A stretch of 64,000 nt of DNA from Nematostella vectensis (taxonomy: Eukaryota > Cnidaria > Anthozoa > Actiniaria > Edwardsiidae): assembly GCF_932526225.1 (NCBI RefSeq), contig NC_064038.1, positions 684,001 through 748,000 of the forward strand, written 5' to 3'. The stretch's first letter is position 1; the number at the start of each line of letters is the position of its first letter. Both the position numbers and the translations under genes were made by a program. This document shows positions 50,169 to 62,195 of the stretch, piece after piece. A model generated the notes under the pieces. That model was not told where the DNA came from, searched no databases, and saw only the letters and a list, made by a program, of their open reading frames with translations.

Positions 50169-52181
50169 TACCTATTATTAAATAAGTTTGTAACATGTCT
50201 TTGTTTATTAAGCAAGGTCTATTTCTGAGACAAGCAAACTCAAGTAAGGCTGTTGAAATAACAGGTGAGTGTTAAAAGAAAAACAATTGTCTGATTAGAA
50301 AACTACTGTAGATTCCTTTGCACCAAAATAAGAACAAACTTCATTTTGTTTGTTATTTATGAATTACGAGATTGAGCTCTACAAAGCCATAAAGAAATAT
50401 GTATTGCTCATCTAAATTATACAAGTAAATGATAATATTAAAAAAGAACTACTGTAAGTAATTAGAGTGGTTTTCATTAACCCGTGAAACAAAGTGTGAT
50501 AGTTAAACGGTAATAGTTAGTAAAACACAAAAAAGAACAATAGAATCAGATCACCACAAAGTGTAATACGCTAAAGCGTAGTTCACGGGTTAATGAAGGT
50601 TTTGACATTTCAACCTTACGTCCACATGAAAGTAATGCCTAATATCGAGTGCCCTACAGTAAGTGTTTTGCAGTCAAGTTGTTTTCTGTTAGTAGGTAAA
50701 AAAATATTCTAAATAATAGTAATCATAGCTATGGTCACCACATACACATATAGAACTTGTAATGAAAAGAAAGAAAAAATATATATATATGCAGTCAAAC
50801 AACAGAATTGCATGATAACCTTGAATATATTGAATAAAGGACTGCAAAAAACATCTTTTGTACTAGTTGCTTGAATTGACCCTTGGCTATTTTTAGCTGA
50901 ATTCCCCTCCCCCTCTAAAAAAGAAAATAATAATAATAATAATAATAGAAGAAAACTAAAAAGAAAACAAATACAACAGAGACCCCCACCAACAATTTTG
51001 ATTTTTTTTTTACTTTCCTTTAAAAGGGGAGTGTCATGGTTAAGAGATTTGCAATAGCTCTAGAGCCCTGACACAATGAACTTCAGTGAAATTCTAATAC
51101 TGACTTATGAGCTTTTGGTACATGTGGGAGACTTTAAACAAAACAAAAAAAAATGACCACAAACTGTCCATTAACATAGTTTTCTATATAATATTGCATA
51201 TTATTTAATAAGGTATTGACAGCTTTTAAAAAGTTCAACTGTTTGTAGACACTTAAAAGCCTACAATAAACACTGACTCCAGACATGCGCAGTACTATGC
51301 TGCTGCCCCTTTAAAGTAAAATACAGCTTTACTTAGTCAGCGTAGACAATATTGTGGATTTTGGCAATATTTTAATATGAATATGTCAATATTCTCCCCC
51401 CTTACGTCTTTATTTCTATTTATTTTATGCTTTTCACATGATACCAAAACAGCGTCATTTTTCTTCGCTAATTTGATGTCATGTACACAATAAAAGAGAT
51501 GCGCCCGTGCGCATGGCGAGTCCCCAAGGGACCCAAGACGCCCAAATAGACCTCTATTTTTTGTCATCCACAATCTCGGCGAGCTGTGCGTGGCGTAACC
51601 GTATTACAGGCCTGGGATCCTGGTTATTGTCCTCCCCATTAATGCGCGGGTTGGGATAACCTTGCAAGAGTGTTGTACAGCATATTCGCTCGGAAATATC
51701 GGTGCTTGGGGCCTTCGGGTTCTTTACAGCCTTCCGTAAAAGCCTTGTGCTGCCATACCGATTGGGTAATCCGTATGTATGGTTTCCGTTTTGTTCTTCA
51801 GACCGGGTTCGATCCCAGGCCAATGGGCTTTTTTTTTTAATTCGTTTTTTTTTTCTTTGTGCTGGACTTCCTTAATCCTGATAGGTTTTGCGCAAAAATA
51901 ATAAAAAAAAGTGAGTTTGCAAAATAAGCTTGCTAGATTTATTGATTATATGTATTCAATTTGTTCCTAGGAAGTTAACAAAAAACACAAAGCAAAGAGT
52001 TTGAGGAAGTAAACAAGTATGTGAACTTTAATGTTCTATTTGAAGGGGTGCATTTTGTACAGGGAAGCATACATAGAATGCTTAACTGGTGGAGAGGGAA
52101 GAGGTAAAAGTTTATTGAGCATAATTTCAACAATAGCAGGGGGAAGAGAGGGGCACTCTCTTCATACAATATTGCAGTTGT
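50169..52181 (+). repeat. Monomer 26 (2013 bp)
   Basis: TTAA at 50477, B box at 51805. The left half matches monomer 12 (TGAATTACGAG, CACATACAC) at 28,092 bp, with a one-base insertion giving GAGATTGAGCTC near 50368. The right half does not match monomer 12 and has a private GCGTCATTTTTC near 51452. Confidence 0.97.
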
Positions 52182-54181
52182 TACCTATTATTAAATAAGT
52201 TTGTAACATGTCTTTGTTTATTAAGCAAGGTCTATTTCTGAGACAAGCAAACTCAAGTAAGGCTGTTGAAATAACAGGTGAGTGTTAAAAGAAAAACAAT
52301 TATCTGATTAGAAAACTACTGTAGATTCCTTTGCACCAAAATAAGAACAAACTTAATTTTGTTTGTTATTTATGAGGAACGAGATGAGCTCTACAAAGCC
52401 ATAAAGAAATATGTATTGCTCATCTAAATTATACAAGTAAATGATAATATTAAAAAAGAATTACTGTAAGTAATTAGAGTGGTTTTCATTAACCCGCGAA
52501 ACAAAGTGTGATAGTTAAACGGTAATAGTTAGTAAAACACAAAAAAGAACAATAGAATCAGATCACAACAAAGTGTAATACGCTAAAGCGTAGTTCACGG
52601 GTTAATGAAGGTTTTGACATTTCAACCTTACATCCACATGAAAGTAATGCCTAATATCGAGTGCCCTACAGTAAGTGTTTTGCAGTCAAGTTGTTTTCTG
52701 TTAGTAGGTAAAAAAATATTCTAAATAATAGTAATCATAGCTATGGTCACCACTTACACATATAGAACTTGTAATGAAAAGAAAGAAAAAATATATATAT
52801 GCAGTCAAACAACAGAATTGCATGATAACCTTGAATATATTGAATAAAGGACTGCAAAAAACATCTTTTGTACTAGTTGCTTGAATTGACCATTGGCTAT
52901 TTTTAGCTGAATTCCCCTCCCCCTCTAAAAAAGAAAATAATAATAATAATAATAGAAGAAAAATAAAAAGAAAACAAATACAACAGAGACCCCCACCAAC
53001 AATTTTGATTTTTTTTACTTTCCTTTAAAAGGGGAGTGTCATGGTTAAGAGATTTGCAATAGCTCTAGAGCCCTGACACAATGAACTTCAGTGAAATTCT
53101 AATACTGACTTATGAGCTTTTGGTACATGTGGGAGACTTTAAACAAAACAAAAAAAATGACCACAAACTGTCCATTAACATAGTTTTCTATATAATATTG
53201 CATATTATTTAATAAGGTATTGACAGCTTTTAAAAAGTTCAACTGTTTGAAGACACTTAAAAGCCTACAATAAACACTGACTCCAGACATGCGCAGTACT
53301 ATGCTGCTGCCCCTTTAAAGTAAAATACAGCTTTACTTAGTCAGCGTAGACAATATTGTGGATTTTGTCAATATTTTAATATGAATATGTCAATATTCTC
53401 CCCCCTTACGTCTTTATTTCTATTTATTTTATGCTTTTCACATGATACCAAAACAGCGTCTTTTTTCTTCGCTAATTTGATGTCATGTACACAATAAAAG
53501 AGATGCGCCCGTGCGCATGGCGAGTCCCCAAGGGACCCAAGACGCCCAAATAGACCTCTATTTTTTGTCATCCACAATCTCGGCGAGCTGTGCGTGGCGT
53601 AACCGTATTACAGGCCTGGGATCCTGGTTATTGTCCTCCCCATTAATGCGCGGGTTGGGATAACCTTGCAAGAGTGTTGTACAGCATATTCGCTCGGAAA
53701 TATCGTTGCTTGGGGCCTTCGGGTTCTTTACAGCCTTCCGTAAAAGCCTTGTGCTGCCATACCGATTGGGTAATCCGTATGTATGGTTTCCGTTTTGTTC
53801 TTCAGACCGGGTTCGATCCCAGGCCAATGGGCTTTTTTTTTAATTCGTTTTTTTTCTTTGTGCTGGACTTCCTTAATCCTGATAGGTTTTGCGCAAAAAT
53901 AATAAAAAAAGTGAGTTTGCAAAATAAGCTTGCTAGATTTATTGATTATATGTATTCAATTTGTTCCTAGGAAGTTAACAAAAAACACAAAGCAAAGAGT
54001 TTGAGGAAGTAAACAAGTATGTGAACTTTAATATTCTATTTGAAGGGGTGCATTTTGTACAGGGAAGCATACATAGAATGCTTAACTGGTGGAGAGGGAA
54101 GAGGTAAAAGTTTATTGAGCATAATTTCAACAATAGCAGGGGGAAGAGAGGGGCACTCTCTTCATACAATATTGCAGTTGT
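52182..54181 (+). repeat. Monomer 27 (2000 bp), hybrid, shortest
   Basis: TTAA at 52489, B box at 53809. The left half has ACTTAATTTTG near 52352, GATCACAAC and the private AACCCGCGAAAC at 52491, and does not match monomer 12. The right half (GTTTGAAGACAC, AATATCGTTGC, T8 run) equals monomer 12 at 30,099 bp. Confidence 0.97.
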
Positions 54182-57100
54182 TACCTATTATTAAATAAGT
54201 TTGTAACATGTCTTTGTTTATTAAGCAAGGTCTATTTCTGAGACAAGCAAACTCAAGTAAGGCTGTTGAAATAACAGGTGAGTGTTAAAAGAAAAACAAT
54301 TATCTGATTAGAAAACTACTGTAGATTCCTTTGCACCAAAATAAGAACAAACTTCATTTTGTTTGTTATTTATGAGGAACGAGATGAGCCCTACAAAGCC
54401 ATAAAGAAATATGTATTGCTCATCTAAATTATACAAGTAAATGATAATATTAAAACAGAATTACTGTAAGTAATTAGAGTGGTTTTCATTAACCTGTGAA
54501 ACAAAGTGTGATAGTTAAACGGTAATAGTTAGTAAAACACAAAAAAGAACAATAGAATCAGATCACAACAAAGTGTAATACGCTAAAGCGTAGTTCACGG
54601 GTTAATGAAGGTTTTGACATTTCAACCTTACATCCACATGAAAGTAATGCCTAATATCGAGTGCCCTACAGTAAGTGTTTTGCAGTCAAGTTGTTTTCTG
54701 TTAGTAGGTAAAAAAATATTCTAAATAATAGTAATCATAGCTATGGTCACCACTTACACATATAGAACTTGTAATGAAAAGAAAGAAAAAATATATATAT
54801 GCAGTCAAACAACAGAATTGCATGATAACCTTGAATATATTGAATAAAGGACTGCAAAAAACATCTTTTGTACTAGTTGCTTGAATTGACCATTGGCTAT
54901 TTTTAGCTGAATTCCCCTCCCCCTCTAAAAAAGAAAATAATAATAATAATAATAGAAGAAAAATAAAAAGAAAACAAATACAACAGAGACCCCCACCAAC
55001 AATTTTGATTTTTTTTACTTTCCTTTAAAAGGGGAGTGTCATGGTTAAGAGATTTGCAATAGCTCTAGAGCCCTGACACAATGAACTTCAGTGAAATTCT
55101 AATACTGACTTATGAGCTTTTGGTACATGTGGGAGACTTTAAACAAAACAAAAAAAATGACCACAAACTGTCCATTAACATAGTTTTCTATATAATATTG
55201 CATATTATTTAATAAGGTATTGACAGCTTTTAAAAAGTTCAACTGTTTGTAGACACTTAAAAGCCTACAATAAACACTGACTCCAGACATGCGCAGTACT
55301 ATGCTGCTGCCCCTTTAAAGTAAAATACAGCTTTACTTAGTCAGCGTAGACAATATTGTGGATTTTGGCAATATTTTAATATGAATATGTCAATATTCTC
55401 CCCCCTTACGTCTTTATTTCTATTTATTTTATGCTTTTCACATGATACCAAAACAGCGTCTTTTTTCTTCGCTAATTTGATGTCATGTACACAATAAAAG
55501 AGATGCGCCCGTGCGCATGGCGAGTCCCCAAGAGACCCAAGACGCCCAAATAGACCTCTATTTTTTGTCATCCACAATCTCGGCGAGCTATGCGTGGCGT
55601 AACCGTATTACAGGCCTGGGATCCTGGTTATTGTCCTCCCCATTAATGCGCGGGTTGGGATAACCTTGCAAGAGTGTTGTACAGCATATTCGCTCGGAAA
55701 TATCGGTGCTTGGGGCCTTCGGGTTCTTTACAGCCTTCCGTAAAAGCCTTGTGCTGCCATACCGATTGGGTAATCCGTATGTATGGTTTCCGTTTTGTTC
55801 TTCAGACCGGGTTCGATCCCAGGCCAATGGGCTTTTTTTTTTAATTCGTTTTTTTTTCTTTGTGCTGGACTTCCTTAATCCTGATAGGTTTTGCGCAAAA
55901 ATAATAAAAAAAGTGAGTTTGCAAAATAAGCTTGCTAGATTTATTGATTATATGTATTCAATTTGTTCCTAGGAAGTTAACAAAAAACACAAAGCAAAGA
56001 GTTTGAGGAAGTAAACAAGTATGTGAACTTTAATATTCTATTTGAAGGGGTGCATTTTGTACAGGGAAGCATACATAGAATGCTTAACTGGTGGAGAGGG
56101 AAGAGGTAAAAGTTTATTGAGCATAATTTCAACAATAGCAGGGGGAAGAGAGGGGCACTCTCTTCATACAATATTGCAGTTGTTACCTATTATTAAATAA
56201 GTTTGTAACATGTCTTTGTTTATTAAGCAAGGTCTATTTCTGAGACAAGCAAACTCAAGTAAGGCTGTTGAAATAACAGGTGAGTGTTAAAAGAAAAACA
56301 ATTATCTGATTAGAAAACTACTGTAGATTCCTTTGCACCAAAATAAGAACAAACTTCATTTTGTTTGTTATTTATGAGGAACGAGATGAGCTCTACAAAG
56401 CCATAAAGAAATATGTATTGCTCATCTAAATTATACAAGTAAATGATAATATTAAAAAAGAACTACTGTAAGTAATTAGAGTGGTTTTCATTAACCCGTG
56501 AAACAAAGTGTGATAGTTAAACGGTAATAGTTAGTAAAACACAAAAAAGAACAATAGAATCAGATCACCACAAAGTGTAATACGCTAAAGCGTAGTTCAC
56601 GGGTTAATGAAGGTTTTGACATTTCAACCTTACGTCCACATGAAAGTAATGCCTAATATCGAGTGCCCTACAGTAAGTGTTTTGCAGTCAAGTTGTTTTC
56701 TGTTAGTAGGTAAAAAAATATTCTAAATAATAGTAATCATAGCTATGGTCACCACTTACACATATAGAACTTGTAATGAAAAGAAAGAAAAAATATATAT
56801 ATATGCAGTCAAACAACAGAATTGCATGATAACCTTGAATATATTGAATAAAGGACTGCAAAAAACATCTTTTGTACTAGTTGCTTGAATTGACCATTGG
56901 CTATTTTTAGCTGAATTCCCCTCCCCCTCTAAAAAGGAAAATAATAATAATAATAATAGAAGAAAACTAAATAGAAAACAAATACAACAGAGACCCCCAC
57001 CAACAATTTTGATTTTTTTTACTTTCCTTTAAAAGGGGAGTGTCATGGTTAAGAGATTTGCAATAGCTCTAGAGCCCTGACACAATGAACTTCAGTGAAA

Positions 57101-57825
57101 TTCTAATACTGACTTATGAGCTTTTGGTACATGTGGGAGACTTTAAACAAAACAAAAAAAAAATGACCACAAACTGTCCATTAACATAGTTTTCTATATA
57201 ATATTGCATATTATTTAATAAGGTATTGACAGCTTTTAAAAAGTTCAACTGTTTGTAGACACTTAAAAGCCTACAATAAACACTGACTCCAGACATGCGC
57301 AGTACTATGCTGCTGCCCCTTTAAAGTAAAATACAGCTTTACTTAGTCAGCGTAGACAATATTGTGGATTTTGGCAATATTTTAATATGAATATGTCAAT
57401 ATTCTCCCCCCTTACGTCTTTATTTCTATTTATTTTATGCTTTTCACATGATACCAAAACAGCGTCTTTTTTCTTCGCTAATTTGATGTCATGTACACAA
57501 TAAAAGAGATGCGCCCGTGCGCATGGCGAGTCCCCAAGGGACCCAAGACGCCCAAATAGACCTCTATTTTTTGTCATCCACAATCTCGGCGAGCTGTGCG
57601 TGGCGTAACCGTATTACAGGCCTGGGATCCTGGTTATTGTCCTCCCCATTAATGCGCGGGTTGGGATAACCTTGCAAGAGTGTTGTACAGCATATTCGCT
57701 CGGAAATATCGGTGCTTGGGGCCTTCGGGTTCTTTACAGCCTTCCGTAAAAGCCTTGTGCTGCCATACCGATTGGGTAATCCGTATGTATGGTTTCCGTT
57801 TTGTTCTTCAGACCGGGTTCGATCC
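52950..57825 (+). repeat. Higher-order block: mid-monomer 27 to monomer 29 repeats mid-12 to 14
   Basis: B boxes at 23710, 25710 and 27716 recur at 53809, 55809 and 57815, and TTAA sites at 24390 and 26392 recur at 54489 and 56491, all at 30,099 bp. The TTAA of monomer 12 does not fit this offset, so the left edge lies inside the unit, between the TAA microsatellite and the second TTAA element. The right edge falls just after the B box of monomer 29. Confidence 0.85.
54182..56183 (+). repeat. Monomer 28 (2002 bp), twin of monomer 13
   Basis: TTAA at 54489, B box at 55809. Shares AAAACAGAATTAC, GATCACAAC, CCAAGAGACC and GAGCTATGCG with monomer 13 at 30,099 bp. A private CpG-to-TpG change gives AACCTGTGAA at the 5' end of the MITE. 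Confidence 0.97.
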
Positions 57826-58188
57826 CAGGACAATGTGTTTTTTTTTTTAATTCTTTTTTTTTTCTTTGTGCTGGACTTCCTTAATCCTGATAGGTTTTGC
57901 GCAAAAATAAAAAAAAAGTGAGTTTGCAAAATAAGCTTGCTAGATTTATTGATTATATGTATTCAATTTGTTCCTAGGAAGTTAACAAAAAACACAAAGC
58001 AAAGAGTTTGAGGAAGTAAACAAGTATGTGAACTTTAATGTTCTATTTGAAGGGGTGCATTTTGTACAGGGAAGCATACATAGAATGCTTAACTGGTGGA
58101 GAGGGAAGAGGTAAAAGTTTATTGAGCATAATTTCAACAATAGCAGGGGGAAGAGAGGGGCACTCTCTTCATACAATATTGCAGTTGT
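56184..58188 (+). repeat. Monomer 29 (2005 bp), altered core end
   Basis: TTAA at 56491, B box at 57815. Shares CTAAATAGAAAAC and the long A run with monomer 14. From about 57828 it carries a private cluster of changes: CAATGTGTTTT instead of CAATGGGCTTT, AATTCTTTTT instead of AATTCGTTTT, and AAATAAAAAA instead of AAATAATAAA. Confidence 0.97.
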
Positions 58189-60193
58189 TACCTATTATTA
58201 AATAAGTTTGTAACATGTCTTTGTTTATTAAGCAAGGTCTATTTCTGAGACAAGCAAACTCAAGTAAGGCTGTTGAAATAACAGGTGAGTGTTAAAAGAA
58301 AAACAATTATCTGATTAGAAAACTACTGTAGATTCCTTTGCACCAAAATAAGAACAAACTTCATTTTGTTTGTTATTTATGAGGAACGAGATGAGCTCTA
58401 CAAAGCCATAAAGAAATATGTATTGCTCATCTAAATTATACAAGTAAATGATAATATTAAAAAAGAACTACTGTAAGTAATTAGAGTGGTTTTCATTAAC
58501 CCGTGAAACAAAGTGTGATAGTTAAACGGTAATAGTTAGTAAAACACAAAAAAGAACAATAGAATCAGATCACCACAAAGTGTAATACGCTAAAGCGTAG
58601 TTCACGGGTTAATGAAGGTTTTGACATTTCAACATTACATCCACATGAAAGTAATGCCTAATATCGAGTGCCCTACAGTAAGTGTTTTGCAGTCAAGTTG
58701 TTTTCTGTTAGTAGGTAAAAAAATATTCTAAATAATAGTAATCATAGCTATGGTCACCACTTACACATATAGAACTTGTAATGAAAAGAAAGAAAAAAAA
58801 TATATATATGCAGTCAAACAACAGAATTGCATGATAACCTTGAATATATTGAATAAAGGACTGCAAAAAACATCTTTTGTACTAGTTGCTTGAATTGACC
58901 ATTAGCTATTTTTAGCTGAATTCCCCTCCCCCTCTAAAAAGGAAAATAATAATAATAATAATAGAAGAAAACTAAAAAGAAAACAAATACAACAGAGACC
59001 CCCACCAACAATTTTGATTTTTTTTACTTTCCTTTAAAAGGGGAGTGTCATGGTTAAGAGATTTGCAATAGCTCTAGAGCCCTGACACAATGAACTTCAG
59101 TGAAATTCTAATACTGACTTATGAGCTTTTGGTACATGTGGGAGACTTTAAACAAAACAAAAAAAATGACCACAAACTGTCCATTAAAATAGTTTTCTAT
59201 ATAATATTGCATATTATTTAATAAGGTATTGACAGCTTTTAAAAAGTTCAACTGTTTGTAGACACTTAAAAGCCTACAATAAACACTGACTCCAGACATG
59301 CGCAGTACTATGCTGCTGCCCCTTTAAAGTAAAATACAGCTTTACTTAGTCAGCGTAGACAATATTGTGGATTTTGGCAATATTTTAATATGAATATGTC
59401 AATATTCTCCCCCCTTACGTCTTTATTTCTATTTATTTTATGCTTTTCACATGATACCAAAACAGCGTCTTTTTTCTTCGCTAATTTGATGTCATGTACA
59501 CAATAAAAGAGATGCGCCCGTGCGCATGGCGAGTCCCCAAGGGACCCAAGACGCCCAAATAGACCTCTATTTTTTGTCATCCACAATCTCGGCGAGCTGT
59601 GCGTGGCGTAACCGTATTACAGGCCTGGGATCCTGGTTATTGTCCTCCCCATTAATGCGCGGGTTGGGATAACCTTGCAAGAGTGTTGTACAGCATATTC
59701 GCTCGGAAATATCGGTGCTTGGGGCCTTCGGGTTCTTTACAGCCTTCCGTAAAAGCCTTGTGCTGCCATACCGATTGGGTAATCCGTATGTATGGTTTCC
59801 GTTTTGTCCTTCAGACCGGGTTCGATCCCAAGCCAATGGGCTTTTTTTTTTTAATTCGTTTTTTTTTCTTTGTGCTGGACTTCCTTAATCCTGATAGGTT
59901 TTGCGCAAAAATAATAAAAAAAGTGAGTTTGCAAAATAAGCTTGCTAGATTTATTGATTATATGTATTCAATTTGTTCCTAGGAAGTTAACAAAAAACAC
60001 AAAGCAAAGAGTTTGAGGAAGTAAACAAGTATGTGAACTTTAATATTCTGTTTGAAGGGGTGCATTTTGTACAGGGAAGCATACATAGAATGCTTAACTG
60101 GTGGAGAGGGAAGAGGTAAAAGTTTATTGAGCATAATTTCAACAATAGCAGGGGGAAGAGAGGGGCACTCTCTTCATACAATATTGCAGTTGT
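58189..60193 (+). repeat. Monomer 30 (2005 bp), monomer-3 family
   Basis: TTAA at 58496, B box at 59818. Shares CAACATTACATCC, CCATTAGCTA, CATTAAAATAG and GTCCTTCAG with monomers 3 and 21. The T-stem reads GATCCCAAGCC where those have GATCCTAAGCC. Confidence 0.97.
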
Positions 60194-62195
60194 TACCTAT
60201 TATTAAATAAGTTTGTAACATGTCTTTGTTTATTAAGCAAGGTCTATTTCTGAGACAAGCAAACTCAAGTAAGGCTGTTGAAATAACCGGTGAGTGTTAA
60301 AAGAAAAACAATTATCTGATTAGAAAACTACTGTAGATTCCTTTGCACCAAAATAAGAACAAACTTCATTTTGTTTGTTATTTATGAGGAACGAGATGAG
60401 CCCTACAAAGCCATAAAGAAATATGTATTGCTCATCTAAATTATACAAGTAAATGATAATATTAAAAAAGAACTACTGTAAGTAATTAGAGTGGTTTTCA
60501 TTAACCCGTGAAACAAAGTGTGATAGTTAAACGGTAATAGTTAGTAAAACACAAAAAAGAACAATAGAATCAGATCACCACAAAGTGTAATACGCTAAAG
60601 CGTAGTTCACGGGTTAATGAATGTTTTGACATTTCAACCTTACATCCACATGAAAGTAATGCCTAATATCGAGTGCCCTACAGTAAGTGTTTTGCAGTCA
60701 AGTTGTTTTCTGTTAGTAGGTAAAAAAATATTCTAAATAATAGTAATCATAGCTATGGTCACCACTTACACATATAGAACTTGTAATGAAAAGAAAGAAA
60801 ATATATATATATATATGCAGTCAAACAACAGAATTGAATGATAACCTTGAATATATTGAATAAAGGACTGCAAAAAACATCTTTTGTACTAGTTGCTTGA
60901 ATTGACCATTGGCTATTTTTAGCTGAATTCCCCTCTCCCTCTAAAAAAGAAAATAATAATAATAGAAGAAAACTAAAAAGAAAACAAATACAACAGAGAC
61001 CCCCACCAACAATTTTGATTTTTTTTTACTTTCCTTTAAAAGGGGAGTGTCATGGTTAAGAGATTTGCAATAGCTCTAGAGCCCTGACACAATGAACTTC
61101 AGTGAAATTCTAATACTGACTTATGAGCTTTTGGTACATGTGGGAGACTTTAAACAAAACAAAAAAAATGACCACAAACTGTCCATTAACATAGTTTTCT
61201 ATATAATATTGCATATTATTTAATAAGGTATTGACAGCTTTTAAAAAGTTCAACTGTTTGTAGACACTTAAAAGCCTACAATAAACACTGACTCCAGACA
61301 TGCGCAGTACTATGCTGCTGCCCCTTTAAAGTAAAATACAGCTTTACTTAGTCAGCGTAGACAATATTGTGGATTTTGTCAATATTTTAATATGAATATG
61401 TCAATATTCTCCCCCCTTACGTCTTTATTTCTATTTATTTTATGCTTTTCACATGATACCAAAACAGCGTCTTTTTTCTTCGCTAATTTGATGTCATGTA
61501 CACAATAAAAGAGATGCGCCCGTGCGCATGGCGAGTCCCCAAGGGACCCAAGACGCCCAAATAGACCTCTATTTTTTGTTATCCACAATCTCGGCGAGCT
61601 GTGCGTGGCGTAACCGTATTACAGGCCTGGGATCCTGGTTATTGTCCTCCCAATTAATGCGCGAGTTGGGATAACCTTGCAAGAGTGTTGTACAGCATAT
61701 TCGCTCGGAAATATCGGTGCTTGGGGCCTTCGGGTTCTTTACAGCCTTCCGTAAAAGCCTTGTGCTGCCATACCGATTGGGTAATCCGTATGTATGGTTT
61801 CCGTTTTGTTCTTCAGACCGGGTTCGATCCCAGGACAATGGGCTTTTTTTTTTTAATTCGTTTTTTTTTCTTTGTGCTGGACTTCCTTAATCCTGATAGG
61901 TTTTGCGCAAAAATAATAAAAAAAGTGAGTTTGCAAAATAAGCTTGCTAGATTTATTGATTATATGTATTCAATTTGTTCCTAGGAAGTTAACAAAAAAC
62001 ACAAAGCAAAGAGTTTGAGGAAGTAAACAAGTATGTGAACTTTAATGTTCTATTTGAAGGGGTGCATTTTGTACAGGGAAGCATACATAGAATGCTTAAC
62101 TGGTGGAGAGGGAAGAGGTAAAAGTTTATTGAGCATAATTTCAACAATAGCAGGGGGAAGAGAGGGGCACTCTCTTCATACAATATTGCAGTTGT
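60194..62195 (+). repeat. Monomer 31 (2002 bp), monomer-4 family
   Basis: TTAA at 60501, B box at 61820. Shares ATAACCGGTGAG and the short TAA run with monomers 4 and 22, but keeps GGAACGAG and ATACCGATTGG. Private changes: GAATGTTTTG near 60619, GAATTGAATGAT near 60831, CCCCTCTCCCT near 60930 and TCCCAATTAATG near 61648. Confidence 0.97.

Larger units (their letters stand above)
44146..50950 (+). repeat. Higher-order block: monomers 23 to mid-26 repeat monomers 9 to mid-12
   Basis: TTAA landmarks of the MITE in monomers 9, 10, 11 and 12 (16361, 18370, 20375, 22385) reappear at 44453, 46462, 48467 and 50477, an offset of 28,092 bp each time. Shared variants such as ACATGCC (19496 and 47588) support it. 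The right edge is approximate and lies inside monomer 26. Confidence 0.85.
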
